From NCBI RefSeq assembly GCF_002514725.1, contig NZ_NTLB01000003.1, forward strand, positions 124,001 through 188,000: 64,000 nt of DNA, given 5' to 3'. How positions within the stretch are numbered: position 1 is the first letter of the stretch; each line of letters begins with the position of its first letter. Below are positions 9,685 to 18,841 of this stretch, one piece after another. Made by a program: the position numbers and the translations under genes. Under the pieces are notes generated by a model that worked only from the letters and a program-made list of their open reading frames with translations, did no database searches and was not told the DNA's origin. This stretch comes from Mangrovitalea sediminis. Its GTDB lineage: Bacteria > Pseudomonadota > Gammaproteobacteria > Pseudomonadales > Oleiphilaceae.

Positions 9685-10332
9685 TCACCAGGTATTGGGC
9701 TTCCAGTCCTTCATTGACCCATCGGCCAACGTGCCGACGCGGATCTCGCGGTCGTTCAGGAAATAGTAGGGAAGCACCGGCAGGTTGAGCGGCGCCGGGC
9801 TTCCTTTCAGCACTCTTCCGGCCAGGTCGTAGTGAGAACCATGGCAGGGGCAGAAAAAACCGCCAAGCCATTGGGGCCCCATTTCAGGAGAATGCGGTGT
9901 CGGCTTGTAGTCCGGGATGCAGCCAAGGTGAGTGCAGATACCGACGCAGACGAAATAGGCCGGTTCCAGTGACCGGTAAATGTTCTGTACCTTGGGGCTG
10001 AACTGTTGGTCGGCCTTGGAATCCGGATCCTTACAGGCGTCGTTGAGTTTGCTTAATGTAGCAAGCTGTTCCGGGGTGCGGTGCAAGACCCAGACCGGTC
10101 TGGAACGCCACGAGACCGTAACCATCTGGCCGGGCTCGAGCTTCTTGATACTGATGTCGACCGGTGAGCCGGCTGCTGTTGCCCTGGCGCTGGGCTCCCA
10201 GGACGCAATAAAGGGAACGGCTGCCCCCACAACCCCAATCGCGCCAATGACGGAGGTTGCGGTGACCAGAAAGCGTCGGCGGGCTTCGTTGGTGACAGGG
10301 TCTTCGTCGCAGTCGGAGACATCTTCGGTCAT
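9685..10332 (-). CDS. petA: Rieske iron-sulfur protein of cytochrome bc1 type (orphan petA)
   Basis: 215 residues. An N-terminal twin-arginine-like ARRRFLVTATSVIGAIGVVG segment gives a Tat-dependent membrane anchor, and the [2Fe-2S] Rieske motifs CTHLGC and CPCHGSHYD are complete. These features, together with the typical VGAAVPFI and GSPAPLNLPV segments, are those of the ubiquinol-cytochrome c reductase iron-sulfur subunit. A good AGAGGAG site precedes the ATG. No cytochrome b or cytochrome c1 gene follows; the gene instead ends 19 bases from the convergent HAD gene. Either petABC is split in this genome, or this is a second Rieske protein with a different partner. Slightly longer than the usual 195-200 residues. 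Confidence 0.88.
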   Translation of the reverse strand: MTEDVSDCDEDPVTNEARRRFLVTATSVIGAIGVVGAAVPFIASWEPSARATAAGSPVDISIKKLEPGQMVTVSWRSRPVWVLHRTPEQLATLSKLNDACKDPDSKADQQFSPKVQNIYRSLEPAYFVCVGICTHLGCIPDYKPTPHSPEMGPQWLGGFFCPCHGSHYDLAGRVLKGSPAPLNLPVLPYYFLNDREIRVGTLADGSMKDWKPNTW

Positions 10333-10499
10333 GCAGGTACTCCTCTGACGGTCGAGTGAGTCACAGACTTCCGAGACACTCCATTATGGCGACAACCTAA
10401 CGCCCTTTTGGGAGACCGCTGTCCCTATTGCTATGATGCGCCATTCCGCCGAAGGTTTCCTGCTGCTTGACGAATGTCAAGATGAGCGAGAGGGGAACG

Positions 10500-11510
10500 T
10501 CAGCCGCAGGCATCCATGAGTGGGATCTCGTCCCGCCGGTTGTAGGGTGTCTGGGGAAGATGTTGCGCGCCTTTGTCGATCAGGCTGAAGATAGCCTCCG
10601 GCTCAGTGCTGCGCTTGATCTGAAGGAACAGTTCTGCCGCCGCGGGGTAGGTCTGTCTCAGGTAAGTCAGCCACTGTTTCAAACGTCCTGCCGCCTGAGC
10701 GGGTGTTGCCGTCGCCAGCATGCGCGCGAAGAACTCCCGCAGCAAGGGTGTTACACCCGCCCAGTCTAGAGGTTCTGCGGGAGCGTGCCGGCGGCCCCGT
10801 TGAATCTGCCGGGCGAGATCCGGGCGAGCCACCAGCCCGCGACCGAGCATGACGTCGTCACAGCCGCTGACGGTTCGGCAGGTGTCGTAGTCATCGCATG
10901 TCCAGATTTCGCCATTGGCGACGACCGGCACCGAGACCGCTTCGCGAATCGTGGCCAGCCAATGCCAGTGGGCTGGCGGCCGGTAGCCTTCGACTTTGGT
11001 GCGCGCGTGGACGGTAATCTCCGCGGCCCCCGCCGCCTCCAGCGCACGGGCGCAATCCAGGGTCAGGGCGGTATCGTCATATCCGAGACGCATCTTTGCC
11101 GTTACCGGAATCGCTTTCGGAACCGCCTGCCTCAGGGCTTCCACAATCCGTTGCATCAACTCGGGTTCACGCAGCAGGGCCGCACCCCCACGGTGCCGGT
11201 TGACGGTTTTTGCCGGACACCCGAAATTCACGTCGATTGCCGGTGCGCCCAGGGCGGCAGCCTGACAGGCATTTTCGGCCATGCAGACCGGGTCACTGCC
11301 GAGTAATTGGACGACGACGGGAGTGCCTGCCGCTGTGCGCCCTTCTGTGAGTAGTTCAGGTGCCAGGCGATAGAACACTTTGGGGGGTAGCAGGGTGTTG
11401 GTAATGCGGACGAATTCGGTAACGCACTGATCCACTCCGCCGAGGCGAGTGATCAGGTCGCGGGTGATTGGGTCAACCAGACCTTCCATCGGAGCCAGGA
11501 TGATGCGCAT
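10500..11510 (-). CDS. dusC: tRNA-dihydrouridine(16) synthase DusC
   Basis: 336 residues, FMN-dependent reductase that makes dihydrouridine in tRNA. The start [13 protein letters not shown] is the typical Dus flavin-site sequence; the catalytic cysteine lies in [19 protein letters not shown]. The TIM barrel continues with ITVHARTK and VPVVANGEI, where the VVANG motif binds FMN, followed by the C-terminal helical tRNA-binding domain. Length and the [10 protein letters not shown]-like insertion favour DusC over DusA or DusB. It lies alone on the minus strand, 167 bases downstream of the petA start and 86 bases downstream of the EAL gene's stop. Confidence 0.9.
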   Translation of the reverse strand: MRIILAPMEGLVDPITRDLITRLGGVDQCVTEFVRITNTLLPPKVFYRLAPELLTEGRTAAGTPVVVQLLGSDPVCMAENACQAAALGAPAIDVNFGCPAKTVNRHRGGAALLREPELMQRIVEALRQAVPKAIPVTAKMRLGYDDTALTLDCARALEAAGAAEITVHARTKVEGYRPPAHWHWLATIREAVSVPVVANGEIWTCDDYDTCRTVSGCDDVMLGRGLVARPDLARQIQRGRRHAPAEPLDWAGVTPLLREFFARMLATATPAQAAGRLKQWLTYLRQTYPAAAELFLQIKRSTEPEAIFSLIDKGAQHLPQTPYNRRDEIPLMDACG

Positions 11511-11596
11511 GGGAACCTACTCGGTATTAGTCGAATCCGGGAGCTTCCTGTTCCGGGGCGCCTATTGTGCCACAGTCTGGAGGCGGGCCAAGCGTT

Positions 11597-12910
11597 TTAC
11601 AGGGACAGGATATCGCAGCAGAGCACCTGATGTTCGCCATCTTTCTCGAAGGCACAGGACAACGTGACACACATATGGGCGCCGGTGACAGACAGGTAAG
11701 GGCGTGTGACCTGCAGGACATCGGGAGCTTGCATTGCCCGTCGAAGGTAATGCTGGCGATACCAATCGGCGCTGGTAGTATTTTCCAGTGGGCGGAAGCG
11801 TGGGTCGAGACCGTTGGTAAGGTGGGAGGCGAGCAGGGTATCGCCCAGTTGGACACCGTCGCTGCCGATCAGGTAGCAACGTGATACCGCGTGATGGGAA
11901 AGCAGGTGCTGGCTGGCGCTGGAAAGTGCTTCCCCACGCTTGAGCGCCCCCATGGCACCGCGGAAGCGGGCCTCAAAGAATCCGGTCAGTTGTTCGGTGG
12001 GGTCCGCGTGTTCGTTGGACTGGCTCTTGTAGTCCTGCAGCAGCGAGTCGAAATCGGCGCCGGAGGTGATGACCCGATCCAGGGCAATACTGGGCACTTG
12101 GAAGAAAAAGCCTTGCACGAAGTCGACGCCGGCATCTACCGCGATCATTGCCTGATCCCTCGTCTCCACACCTTCCAGGAGCACCAGGCAGCCCGATTGG
12201 TGGAGCAGGGAGACGATCCCGTTGAGAATTTGGCGCGCGCGCTTATCATCGGTCGCACGGACCAGGATCTGGCGGTCAAGCTTGACGATGTCCGGCCCCA
12301 GGTTCCAGATGCGTTCGAAATTGGAATGACCGGCTCCGAAGTCGTCAATGGCGATCAGGCAGCCGAGCTCATGGTAGTACTGGACGGTTTCGCGTAGTCG
12401 TGCGGCGTCGTCCGTGGGTTGCTCGACGATTTCGACAACCACGCGATGGGACGGGAACTGGGTTTTCGTCAGCAGCTGGCCAAAAAAGGAGTCGTAACGG
12501 GCGCCGCTGGCTACGGCTTGCGGGGATACATTGAGGAACAGCCAGTTCACGTCGTCAGACAGCGTGGAGAAATTACGGACATGCAGGTAGCGGCACAAGC
12601 GATCCAGCAAGACGTTTTCCGGTTCGCTGGATGGCAGTGAGAACAAATGGATCGGCAGTACGGGGGATCCATCGTTATCGAATGCCCGTATCAACGCCTC
12701 ATAGCCAACCGTTCGCTTATGCGAAATGCTGAAGATGGGCTGCAGTGCCGTACGCAGCGTCAATCCCTGAAAGCTGGCGGTCCAGACAGAGTCTGACTGT
12801 TGTTTCAATAAATGCTTCAGGGCATCGAACTCTGGAAAAACGGGTGTCATGAAAGCGTTTGATCGCATTATCGACAACGTACTGATAACCGGATCGCTCG
12901 ACGTCATCAT
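11597..12910 (-). CDS. EAL-domain c-di-GMP phosphodiesterase with C-terminal YkuI/Cache-like domain
   Basis: 437 residues. The EAL domain (about 45-285) keeps the signature YEALIRA, the substrate and metal residues in NVSPQAV and EIVEQPTDD, the DDFGAG loop, KLDR and LLEGVET, so it is likely an active phosphodiesterase. The C-terminal part (about 290-437) has ADWYRQHYLRRAMQ and ends in VTLSCAFEKDG, which looks like the PAS/Cache-like domain attached to EAL in YkuI. No GGDEF or transmembrane segment is seen, so the protein is probably cytoplasmic. Start choice between 12910 and an internal ATG at 12853 is uncertain because Shine-Dalgarno support is weak. Divergent from the gene at 13543. Confidence 0.85.
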   Translation of the reverse strand: MMTSSDPVISTLSIMRSNAFMTPVFPEFDALKHLLKQQSDSVWTASFQGLTLRTALQPIFSISHKRTVGYEALIRAFDNDGSPVLPIHLFSLPSSEPENVLLDRLCRYLHVRNFSTLSDDVNWLFLNVSPQAVASGARYDSFFGQLLTKTQFPSHRVVVEIVEQPTDDAARLRETVQYYHELGCLIAIDDFGAGHSNFERIWNLGPDIVKLDRQILVRATDDKRARQILNGIVSLLHQSGCLVLLEGVETRDQAMIAVDAGVDFVQGFFFQVPSIALDRVITSGADFDSLLQDYKSQSNEHADPTEQLTGFFEARFRGAMGALKRGEALSSASQHLLSHHAVSRCYLIGSDGVQLGDTLLASHLTNGLDPRFRPLENTTSADWYRQHYLRRAMQAPDVLQVTRPYLSVTGAHMCVTLSCAFEKDGEHQVLCCDILSL

Positions 12911-13031
12911 GTCCTGTCGATGTTAGACAGTAACGGCAGACGTGGCGGCCAAATCCGGGTCGGATATCCTGGGTGGAGACCCCCACAGAAGGAGGAGCCA
13001 TCAGATACGACACCGGCAAATCCGTTATTCA

Positions 13032-13065
13032 TTAAGAGAATGAAGATATCTTAAGGCTCTCTTAA
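13032..13065. repeat. Inverted repeat TTAAGAGA/TCTCTTAA
   Basis: TTAAGAGA at 13032-13039 is the exact reverse complement of TCTCTTAA at 13058-13065. The interval also holds CTTAAG hexamers, so nested pairings are possible. It lies 122 bases upstream of the EAL gene start and may be a regulator-binding site. Confidence 0.5.
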
Positions 13066-13072
13066 GAACAAA

Positions 13073-13111
13073 AAGCTAGCTAACTATGTATAGCAGTGAA
13101 GTGGCTAGCTT
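13073..13111. repeat. Inverted repeat AAGCTAGC/GCTAGCTT
   Basis: A perfect 8-base inverted repeat (13073-13080 and 13104-13111) around a 23-base centre, only 7 bases beyond the preceding one. Each arm contains the self-complementary GCTAGC. The wide spacing suggests protein binding rather than an RNA hairpin. Confidence 0.5.
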
Positions 13112-13178
13112 GCCAGAGTCGTTGACTGGCCACCAGAGGTCGTCGAAAAAATTTGGTTAAACGACACAGGAGGGGCGT

Positions 13179-13204
13179 GTGCCCGGATAACTTTACCCGG
13201 GCAC
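13179..13204. repeat. GC-rich hairpin GTGCCCGG/CCGGGCAC
   Basis: A perfect 8-base stem (13179-13186 and 13197-13204) with a 10-base loop. No T-run follows on either strand, so it is not an obvious terminator. It may be a structured RNA element or operator. Confidence 0.5.
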
Positions 13205-13417
13205 ACAGATATTCAAACCGGTCGTCACCGGCAGGCTTCAACGTTTCTCATTCAAGCCGTCGAACTATGTCGTGGACAGAGTGTATCGCTGGCTTGTTGT
13301 CGTTAGTTGTTGCTCGGAACAACAACGCGTTCGTCGAATTCCGGTTCCATGACGTTCATCCTGTTCTATGCCTTTGGTGTGTGCTGAGTGTTTTATTGTC
13401 CTTGTTTAAGAAAATAC

Positions 13418-13446
13418 TTGACAATGCGTAGTAACCACAATTCTAC
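13418..13446 (+). promoter_or_regulatory. Candidate sigma-70 promoter for the gene at 13543
   Basis: A perfect TTGACA at 13418-13423 is followed after 17 bases by TTCTAC at 13441-13446, a weak -10 element. It would start transcription about 90 bases before the downstream ATG. The poor -10 suggests dependence on an activator, or a chance match. Confidence 0.4.
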
Positions 13447-13542
13447 CAACGTATGGGGTACCTGTTGGCCTTATCGGCCTGGACAGCGATGTTGGCGGAT
13501 GCATAGACTCATCGCGGTCTGCTAAGCGAGCGAGAATGTTGT

Positions 13543-14148
13543 ATGGAGCGCGGTACCGGGCAGGATCGTCGAGTTCAGGAGAATGAAGGTAAACCGAATG
13601 AGGGGCGGCCTTTTGTCTCGGTGTTGTCGGATTGGCTCGGGGAGACTGCCGATCGCATCAGCCGGTCATTGACCTATTCCTACGACATCAGTGAACAGGA
13701 TATCGAGCGACATCTGGTGGCGACATTGGCCAAAGGGGGCGGTGCCTGGGGGCTGGTCGACCCCCGCTTGACGATTCAGTCCGAAGACAGATTGAGGCTG
13801 GAAGCGAATATCGCGCGAAGCTCCCGCACGAGAGAAGCGATTATTGGTTGCCTGGTGCTTGAGGGACGGTTGGAGTATGTCTCCGCCGAAGGTGTGTTTT
13901 GGGTCAGGGCCTCTCGCATTACCGATCTCCGTCTTGGCCCGTTACGACGTGTACTGGTGCCCCTGAGGCCGGTACTGCAATGGGGTGTTCGCTGCTGGAT
14001 GCGTCGGCACCCGGTTTTCCGCTTTGATGCCCTGCGTCCGGGGCATGTCTGGGTCCACCGCTACCTGGACCGTATCGAGTGCCGCCCCGGCCGGCTGAGG
14101 CTACAGCTGCGCAGGCCGCCGAATGGCGGCCGCGCGCTTAAACCCTGA
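13543..14148 (+). CDS. Hypothetical protein, weakly DUF1439-like
   Basis: 201 residues that I do not recognise with certainty. It has a hydrophilic N-terminus of about 30 residues, then a region with [21 protein letters not shown], and [19 protein letters not shown] whose order resembles the beta-rich lipid-binding-like DUF1439 family. Unlike those lipoproteins it has no signal peptide or lipobox. The C-terminal third is very rich in arginine. It ends inside the 3' end of the convergent MCP gene (11-base overlap). Function unknown; the region upstream is long and full of palindromes, suggesting regulated expression. Confidence 0.6.
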   Translation: MERGTGQDRRVQENEGKPNEGRPFVSVLSDWLGETADRISRSLTYSYDISEQDIERHLVATLAKGGGAWGLVDPRLTIQSEDRLRLEANIARSSRTREAIIGCLVLEGRLEYVSAEGVFWVRASRITDLRLGPLRRVLVPLRPVLQWGVRCWMRRHPVFRFDALRPGHVWVHRYLDRIECRPGRLRLQLRRPPNGGRALKP

Positions 14149-15757
14149 AACGGCTCACCTGGCCATGCAGTTCTTCCGCCCGAATGGTGAGGTTGCTGCT
14201 GATCTCGCTGATCTCTTTCGACCGTACGTCGTTTTGGTGAGCCTGATCACTGATCTCCGTGACGTTACGGTTGACGTCTTCAACCACCTGGGATTGCTGC
14301 TCCGTGGCGGAAGCGATGCTGATGCTCATATCGTTGATCTGGGTGATAGACTCCAGGATCCCGAGTAGCGCCGACTGGGCTTCTTCGGCCAGGGAAACGG
14401 TTTCTTCCGCCTGATTGCTGCCGGATTCCATGACCTGTACGGCTTGGCCGACCCCCTCCTGCAGCGTTTGAATCATGCGCTGTATATCTTCCGTCGACTG
14501 TTGTGTGCGACTGGCCAGGGTGCGCACTTCGTCGGCGACAACGGCAAACCCTCGGCCCTGTTCTCCGGCGCGGGCGGCCTCGATGGCGGCGTTCAGTGCG
14601 AGCAGGTTGGTTTGCTCGGCGATGCCGCGAATCACATCCAGGACCGAAACAATGTTCCCGGAGTCCGCCGCGAGTTTCTGGATAACCTGTACCGCCTCCT
14701 GCATCCTGTCCGCCAGAGCCCTGATCTGTGAGGTCGAGCGGTTGATCGTGCCGGTGACAGTATCTCCGTGAGTCCGGGCCAGGCGTGTCTGTTCCGCTGC
14801 CAATGAGGCGTTGTTGGCAACATCCTGGATGGCGCTCTGCATCTGGTTAACCGCAGTGGCCGACATATTGATGGCGTCGGTTTGGCGCGCGACGCTCTGG
14901 CGATTTTCGTGTGCGGCGCCATTGAGTTTTTCTGCGCCGGACTTGAGTTCCACCGAGTGTCCCTTGACGTTGCGGATCATGCCTTGCAGATTGGCCAGTA
15001 CCTTGTTGAAACGTTCGGCGAGTTCGCCCAGCTCGTCCTTGGATGTCACCGGAATTCGCGCTGTCAGGTCGCCTTCGCCTTCGGCCATGTCGTCGATACG
15101 GTTACGCAGCTCACTGACGGATTTCAATATCATGCGGAGTGCCCAGAACATGATGGCACCGCTGAGGACGAGCGTTACGATGAAGATGATCAGCGTACTT
15201 AGGGTTCCTTCCCGGCCATTGGCAGCGGACTGTTCGGCAAGGTCGCGAGCCTCCCTGTCCGCCAGTTCACCCGCTTTGTTATAGATGTCCCGCAAACTCT
15301 GGAATTTGTCGTTGACCGGTCCCAGGGAGTCGGCCCAGGCCTGAGATGTCTGCCCGGCATCGGCCTCCTGAAAGACCTTATCGGCGGCCTGCTTCCAGGT
15401 TTGGTAACTGTCGTCGAATGACTGTAGCAATGCCTTTGCTTCTGGACTGGTCACCTTGGCCTGGAAGAGTTTCATGCGATCCCAGGCTTGTTTGGCGTTG
15501 TCCTCGTAATCTTTTCGGAAGCTACTGCCATCCTTTTTCTCGGAGATGGCGGCGATGTAGTCCTGTTGTGCGGTAAGTGCCTGGTAGAGATCTCGGTCCG
15601 CATTGAGAACGGCGCTGGTGCTGGGTAGGTAAACCTGTTGAAGAGTATGCGTATTATTCACCAGCTCCGAGCTAATGAAATAGGACATCACTCCAATGAT
15701 GATCAATCCCAAGGCCATGATCGAGCATGGGACCAGTAGCTTGCTACGAAGAGTCAT
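14138..15757 (-). CDS. Methyl-accepting chemotaxis protein
   Basis: 539 residues. TM1 is at about residues 8-30, followed by a helical periplasmic sensor of about 150 residues (4HB-type; it begins with [18 protein letters not shown]), TM2 at about 186-208 ([21 protein letters not shown]), a HAMP domain ([13 protein letters not shown]) and the signalling hairpin with tip [20 protein letters not shown]. It has no C-terminal pentapeptide. A strong GGGAGGGG precedes the ATG. It is not adjacent to che genes and could signal to the main flagellar array or to the cluster at 1-8 kb. The sensor shows no recognisable ligand motif. Confidence 0.92.
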   Translation of the reverse strand: MTLRSKLLVPCSIMALGLIIIGVMSYFISSELVNNTHTLQQVYLPSTSAVLNADRDLYQALTAQQDYIAAISEKKDGSSFRKDYEDNAKQAWDRMKLFQAKVTSPEAKALLQSFDDSYQTWKQAADKVFQEADAGQTSQAWADSLGPVNDKFQSLRDIYNKAGELADREARDLAEQSAANGREGTLSTLIIFIVTLVLSGAIMFWALRMILKSVSELRNRIDDMAEGEGDLTARIPVTSKDELGELAERFNKVLANLQGMIRNVKGHSVELKSGAEKLNGAAHENRQSVARQTDAINMSATAVNQMQSAIQDVANNASLAAEQTRLARTHGDTVTGTINRSTSQIRALADRMQEAVQVIQKLAADSGNIVSVLDVIRGIAEQTNLLALNAAIEAARAGEQGRGFAVVADEVRTLASRTQQSTEDIQRMIQTLQEGVGQAVQVMESGSNQAEETVSLAEEAQSALLGILESITQINDMSISIASATEQQSQVVEDVNRNVTEISDQAHQNDVRSKEISEISSNLTIRAEELHGQVSRFRV

Positions 15758-15972
15758 GTATACCCCTCCCGGGCCGCTCTGGTGGCGGTCTCCTTGATCT
15801 CGAGTTGTGTCTCTTATCGAGTCCTACCCGCGTCCTGGCCACTAAGCGGTCATACTGCCACGCTATTGTTCAGTGTAGTTGCTTGTGCAGATAATGACCT
15901 AAAAACAGATGGTCGGTATGAGAGTCTACGTGGTTAGTATGTTGCCGGAGTGTTGGTGGCTACCGTGGGGGG

Positions 15973-16245
15973 TCAGGAGGGCCGGAAGGGGCTGGATTTT
16001 GTCGGGGTTGTAGAGGTTTTGTTCATCGTGCAGTAAGCGTTGCGGGAACAGTAAGACAGCTGACGGGGCAGTGTAATGAAGAAAATAATGACGCTGATCG
16101 CACCTGCCGCATAGACGTAAGGCAGATACATTCGCAGATTGCCGCTGATACAGAACTCCATCAGGAGCATCAATGCCAGAGCCACCACACCGTTGGTGAG
16201 GGCCGACATCAGGGCTTGCAGACAGGCGCGCAATGTTCGCTTCAT
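15973..16245 (-). CDS. Small membrane protein, hypothetical
   Basis: 90 residues with two hydrophobic stretches (about 16-33 and 42-58) and a polar, serine/threonine-rich tail that has three cysteines or nearby polar residues but no known motif. I do not recognise it. It is transcribed away from parC, with a weak TGGA upstream of the ATG. The composition favours a real membrane protein, but the short length and weak start leave doubt. Confidence 0.45.
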   Translation of the reverse strand: MKRTLRACLQALMSALTNGVVALALMLLMEFCISGNLRMYLPYVYAAGAISVIIFFITLPRQLSYCSRNAYCTMNKTSTTPTKSSPFRPS

Positions 16246-16451
16246 ACTGCGTCCAGGGGAATCCGCCAGGATTCGTCGTCAGTTCGATGGGTTATAAATG
16301 TCTTCCGATGATTGCATGTGCTGCCTTTAATCCTTTCGGCCAATGGCAGGAGATTATGGAAAGCGTCCCTCGGGCTCCATGCGTATAATCCGCAACGCCG
16401 GGTCGTTGGCATTAGTGTTATGTCAGTGACCCTGGCGCGATGTTACGAAGG

Positions 16452-16480
16452 TTGGTCTGCGCCGAGTGCCTTCCTATAAT
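16452..16480 (+). promoter_or_regulatory. Sigma-70 promoter for parC-serB
   Basis: TTGGTC at 16452-16457 and a perfect TATAAT at 16475-16480, 17 bases apart. Transcription would begin near 16487, which excludes the in-frame upstream extension of parC and supports the ATG at 16547. The rest of the 16246-16546 interval shows nothing else I can name apart from an isolated TATAAT at 16384. Confidence 0.65.
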
Positions 16481-16546
16481 ACGGGATTGGCTAACTGGGC
16501 CCTGGCCCGGCGGCCAGCCGTCAGTCATAACCACAAAGAGGCTTCC

Positions 16547-18841
16547 ATGCCAGAGTATCAAGCCACGGATGAGGGCTTCGAGCGAGTCGCCCTACGGGAA
16601 TATACCGAGAAGGCCTATCTCGATTATTCGATGTACGTCATCCTGGATCGGGCCCTGCCGCATGTCGGGGACGGTCTCAAACCGGTACAGCGCCGCATCG
16701 TCTATGCCATGTCCGAGCTGGGGCTGAAAGCGACCGCCAAATATAAGAAGTCGGCGCGTACTGTCGGTGATGTCCTGGGTAAATTTCATCCCCACGGCGA
16801 TAGCGCCTGTTATGAGGCCATGGTGCTCATGGCCCAGCCGTTCTCCTACCGTTATCCGCTGGTTGACGGTCAGGGCAACTGGGGTTCTCCAGACGATCCC
16901 AAATCCTTTGCCGCGATGCGTTATACCGAGGCGCGCCTGTCGGCATTCGCGGAGGTACTGCTGTCGGAGTTGGGGCAGGGGACTGTGGACTGGACGCCGA
17001 ACTTTGACGGAACCCTCGATGAGCCGTCGACACTCCCGGCACGCCTGCCCCATGTCCTGCTCAATGGCACGACCGGGATTGCGGTGGGTATGGCGACGGA
17101 CATCCCTCCGCACAACGTGCGCGAGGTCACGGCGGCCTGTATACGCTTGCTCGACGACCCGCTGGCGACCGTTGACGATCTCTGCGAACACGTGAAAGGA
17201 CCTGACTTCCCCACCGGCGCGGAAATCGTGACGCCGCGCGCCGACTTGCGTCAACTCTACGAAACCGGTCGTGGCTCGCTGCGGATGCGCGCTCGTTGGC
17301 TGCTGGAGAACGGTGACGTAGTGATCACTGATTTGCCACACCAGGTTTCCGGCAACAAGGTTCTGGAGCAGATCGCTGCGCAGATGCAGGCCAAGAAACT
17401 GCCGATGGTGGCTGATCTGCGTGACGAGTCGGACCATGAGAACCCGACCCGGCTGGTCATTGTCCCGCGTTCCAACCGTATCGATGTCGACGGTCTGATG
17501 GCTCATCTCTTTGCGAGTACGGACCTGGAGAGAACCTATCGGGTCAACCTGAACGTGATCGGTATCGACGGCCGTCCAGCAGTCAAGAACCTGAGGGCCA
17601 TGCTGAGCGAGTGGCTGAGCTATCGGACCGTCACGGTGCGCCGCCGTCTCCAGTATCGCCTGGACAAGGTGCTCTCCCGCCTGCACCTGTTGGAAGGCCT
17701 GTTGATTGCCTACCTGAATCTCGACGAAGTCATCGAGATTATCCGCAGTGAAGATAAACCAAAGCCGGTGCTGATGGCGCGGTTTGGTCTGAGTGACGAG
17801 CAGGCGGAAGCCATCCTCGAGCTGAAATTGCGGCACTTGGCCAAGCTGGAGGAAATGAAGATCCGGGGTGAGCAGGACGAGTTGCAGCAGGAGCGTGATT
17901 ACCTGCAGCGGACGCTGGGCTCTGAAGCACTTCTGCGGGATCTGGTGAAAACCGAGTTGCAGGCGGACGCCGAAACCTATGGCGACGATCGTCGCTCGCC
18001 GATCGTCGCGCGAGAAGAGGCGCGCGCCTTCAGTGAAGCGGATCTGGTGACCAGCGAGCCGGTAACGGTCGTGCTTTCCGAAAAAGGCTGGGTACGCGCC
18101 GGCAAGGGACATGATATCGATCCCGCGGGGTTGAGTTACAAGGCGGGAGACCGTTATTTCCTTTCGGTGCATGGCCGAAACAACCAGCAGGTCGTGTTTC
18201 TCGATTCGACGGGGCGTAGCTACTCGGTGCCAGCGCACACACTGCCGTCGGCTAGAGGGCAGGGCGAGCCCCTGACCGGACGGGTCAATCCGCCGGCAGG
18301 TGCCGGTTTCGAAGCCCTGGTCATGGGGGATCCTGAGCAGAAAATTCTGATGGCGAGCGATGCGGGTTATGGCTTCGTTGCCAACCTCAGCGACCTGTTT
18401 GCCAAGAACCGGGCCGGCAAGGCGGCGCTCAGCTTACCCAAGGGCGGGCGGGTCATGCAGCCGTTGTTGGTGCCTCGGGGGAATGATGTCTTCCTGGCGG
18501 CGGCGTCGAACGAAGGCCGTATGCTGGTGTTCCCGTTGTCCGAACTTCCTGAGCTGGCGCGGGGCAAGGGTAACAAGATCATCAGCATCCCCGGTTCCCG
18601 CGTGCAGTCACGGGAAGAGTATGTGACGGCCGTTGCCCTGTTCCGGCGCGATGATGTGTTGGTGGTACAGGCTGGCAAGCGCCACATGAAACTGCAATTC
18701 TCCGACCTCGAGCACTATCTGGGTGAGCGGGGACGGCGCGGGCACAAGCTGCCGCGCGGCTTGCAGCGGGTGGATCGTATCGACGTGGAGGCGGCGGAGG
18801 TCGCCGCTCCCGCTACTGAAGGACAAGACGACAGTGAGTGA
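16547..18841 (+). CDS. parC: DNA topoisomerase IV subunit A ParC
   Basis: 764 residues, the breakage-reunion subunit that with ParE decatenates daughter chromosomes. The N-terminal domain begins with [20 protein letters not shown], contains the quinolone-determining segment [13 protein letters not shown], and the catalytic tyrosine lies in [11 protein letters not shown]. The C-terminal beta-pinwheel is degenerate in GyrA-box sequence, as in ParC rather than GyrA. Position 86 of the QRDR, in HPHGDSA, is the wild-type-looking serine. The start at 16547 rather than 16466 is set by the promoter at 16452. Its last 8 bases overlap serB, so the two genes are coupled. Confidence 0.95.
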   Translation: MPEYQATDEGFERVALREYTEKAYLDYSMYVILDRALPHVGDGLKPVQRRIVYAMSELGLKATAKYKKSARTVGDVLGKFHPHGDSACYEAMVLMAQPFSYRYPLVDGQGNWGSPDDPKSFAAMRYTEARLSAFAEVLLSELGQGTVDWTPNFDGTLDEPSTLPARLPHVLLNGTTGIAVGMATDIPPHNVREVTAACIRLLDDPLATVDDLCEHVKGPDFPTGAEIVTPRADLRQLYETGRGSLRMRARWLLENGDVVITDLPHQVSGNKVLEQIAAQMQAKKLPMVADLRDESDHENPTRLVIVPRSNRIDVDGLMAHLFASTDLERTYRVNLNVIGIDGRPAVKNLRAMLSEWLSYRTVTVRRRLQYRLDKVLSRLHLLEGLLIAYLNLDEVIEIIRSEDKPKPVLMARFGLSDEQAEAILELKLRHLAKLEEMKIRGEQDELQQERDYLQRTLGSEALLRDLVKTELQADAETYGDDRRSPIVAREEARAFSEADLVTSEPVTVVLSEKGWVRAGKGHDIDPAGLSYKAGDRYFLSVHGRNNQQVVFLDSTGRSYSVPAHTLPSARGQGEPLTGRVNPPAGAGFEALVMGDPEQKILMASDAGYGFVANLSDLFAKNRAGKAALSLPKGGRVMQPLLVPRGNDVFLAAASNEGRMLVFPLSELPELARGKGNKIISIPGSRVQSREEYVTAVALFRRDDVLVVQAGKRHMKLQFSDLEHYLGERGRRGHKLPRGLQRVDRIDVEAAEVAAPATEGQDDSE

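Larger units (their letters stand above)
12911..13542. other. 632-base divergent intergenic region rich in inverted repeats
   Basis: This lies between the starts of the EAL gene (minus) and the hypothetical gene at 13543 (plus). It is more A+T-rich than its surroundings and carries at least three inverted repeats (13032-13065, 13073-13111, 13179-13204) and a candidate promoter at 13418-13446. An open frame at 13153-13431 has no convincing start site and an unconvincing composition, so I do not call a protein. A small RNA or several regulator-binding sites could account for the palindromes. Confidence 0.6.

Noticed and set aside
13153-13431. 92-codon open frame in the palindrome-rich intergenic region
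   Set aside because: Start codon without Shine-Dalgarno, unlikely composition, and it contains the GTGCCCGG hairpin.
16384-16389. Isolated TATAAT upstream of parC
   Set aside because: No -35 hexamer at a suitable distance; the promoter at 16452-16480 is better.
16466-16546. In-frame N-terminal extension of parC
   Set aside because: It overlaps the TATAAT of the parC promoter; the family starts at the internal ATG.
16592-18238. 548-codon minus-strand frame opposite parC
   Set aside because: A shadow of parC; no domain in its product and no start site.
18723-18833. N-terminal extension of serB into parC
   Set aside because: The frame is just parC DNA read in another phase; the GTG at 18834 gives the family length.
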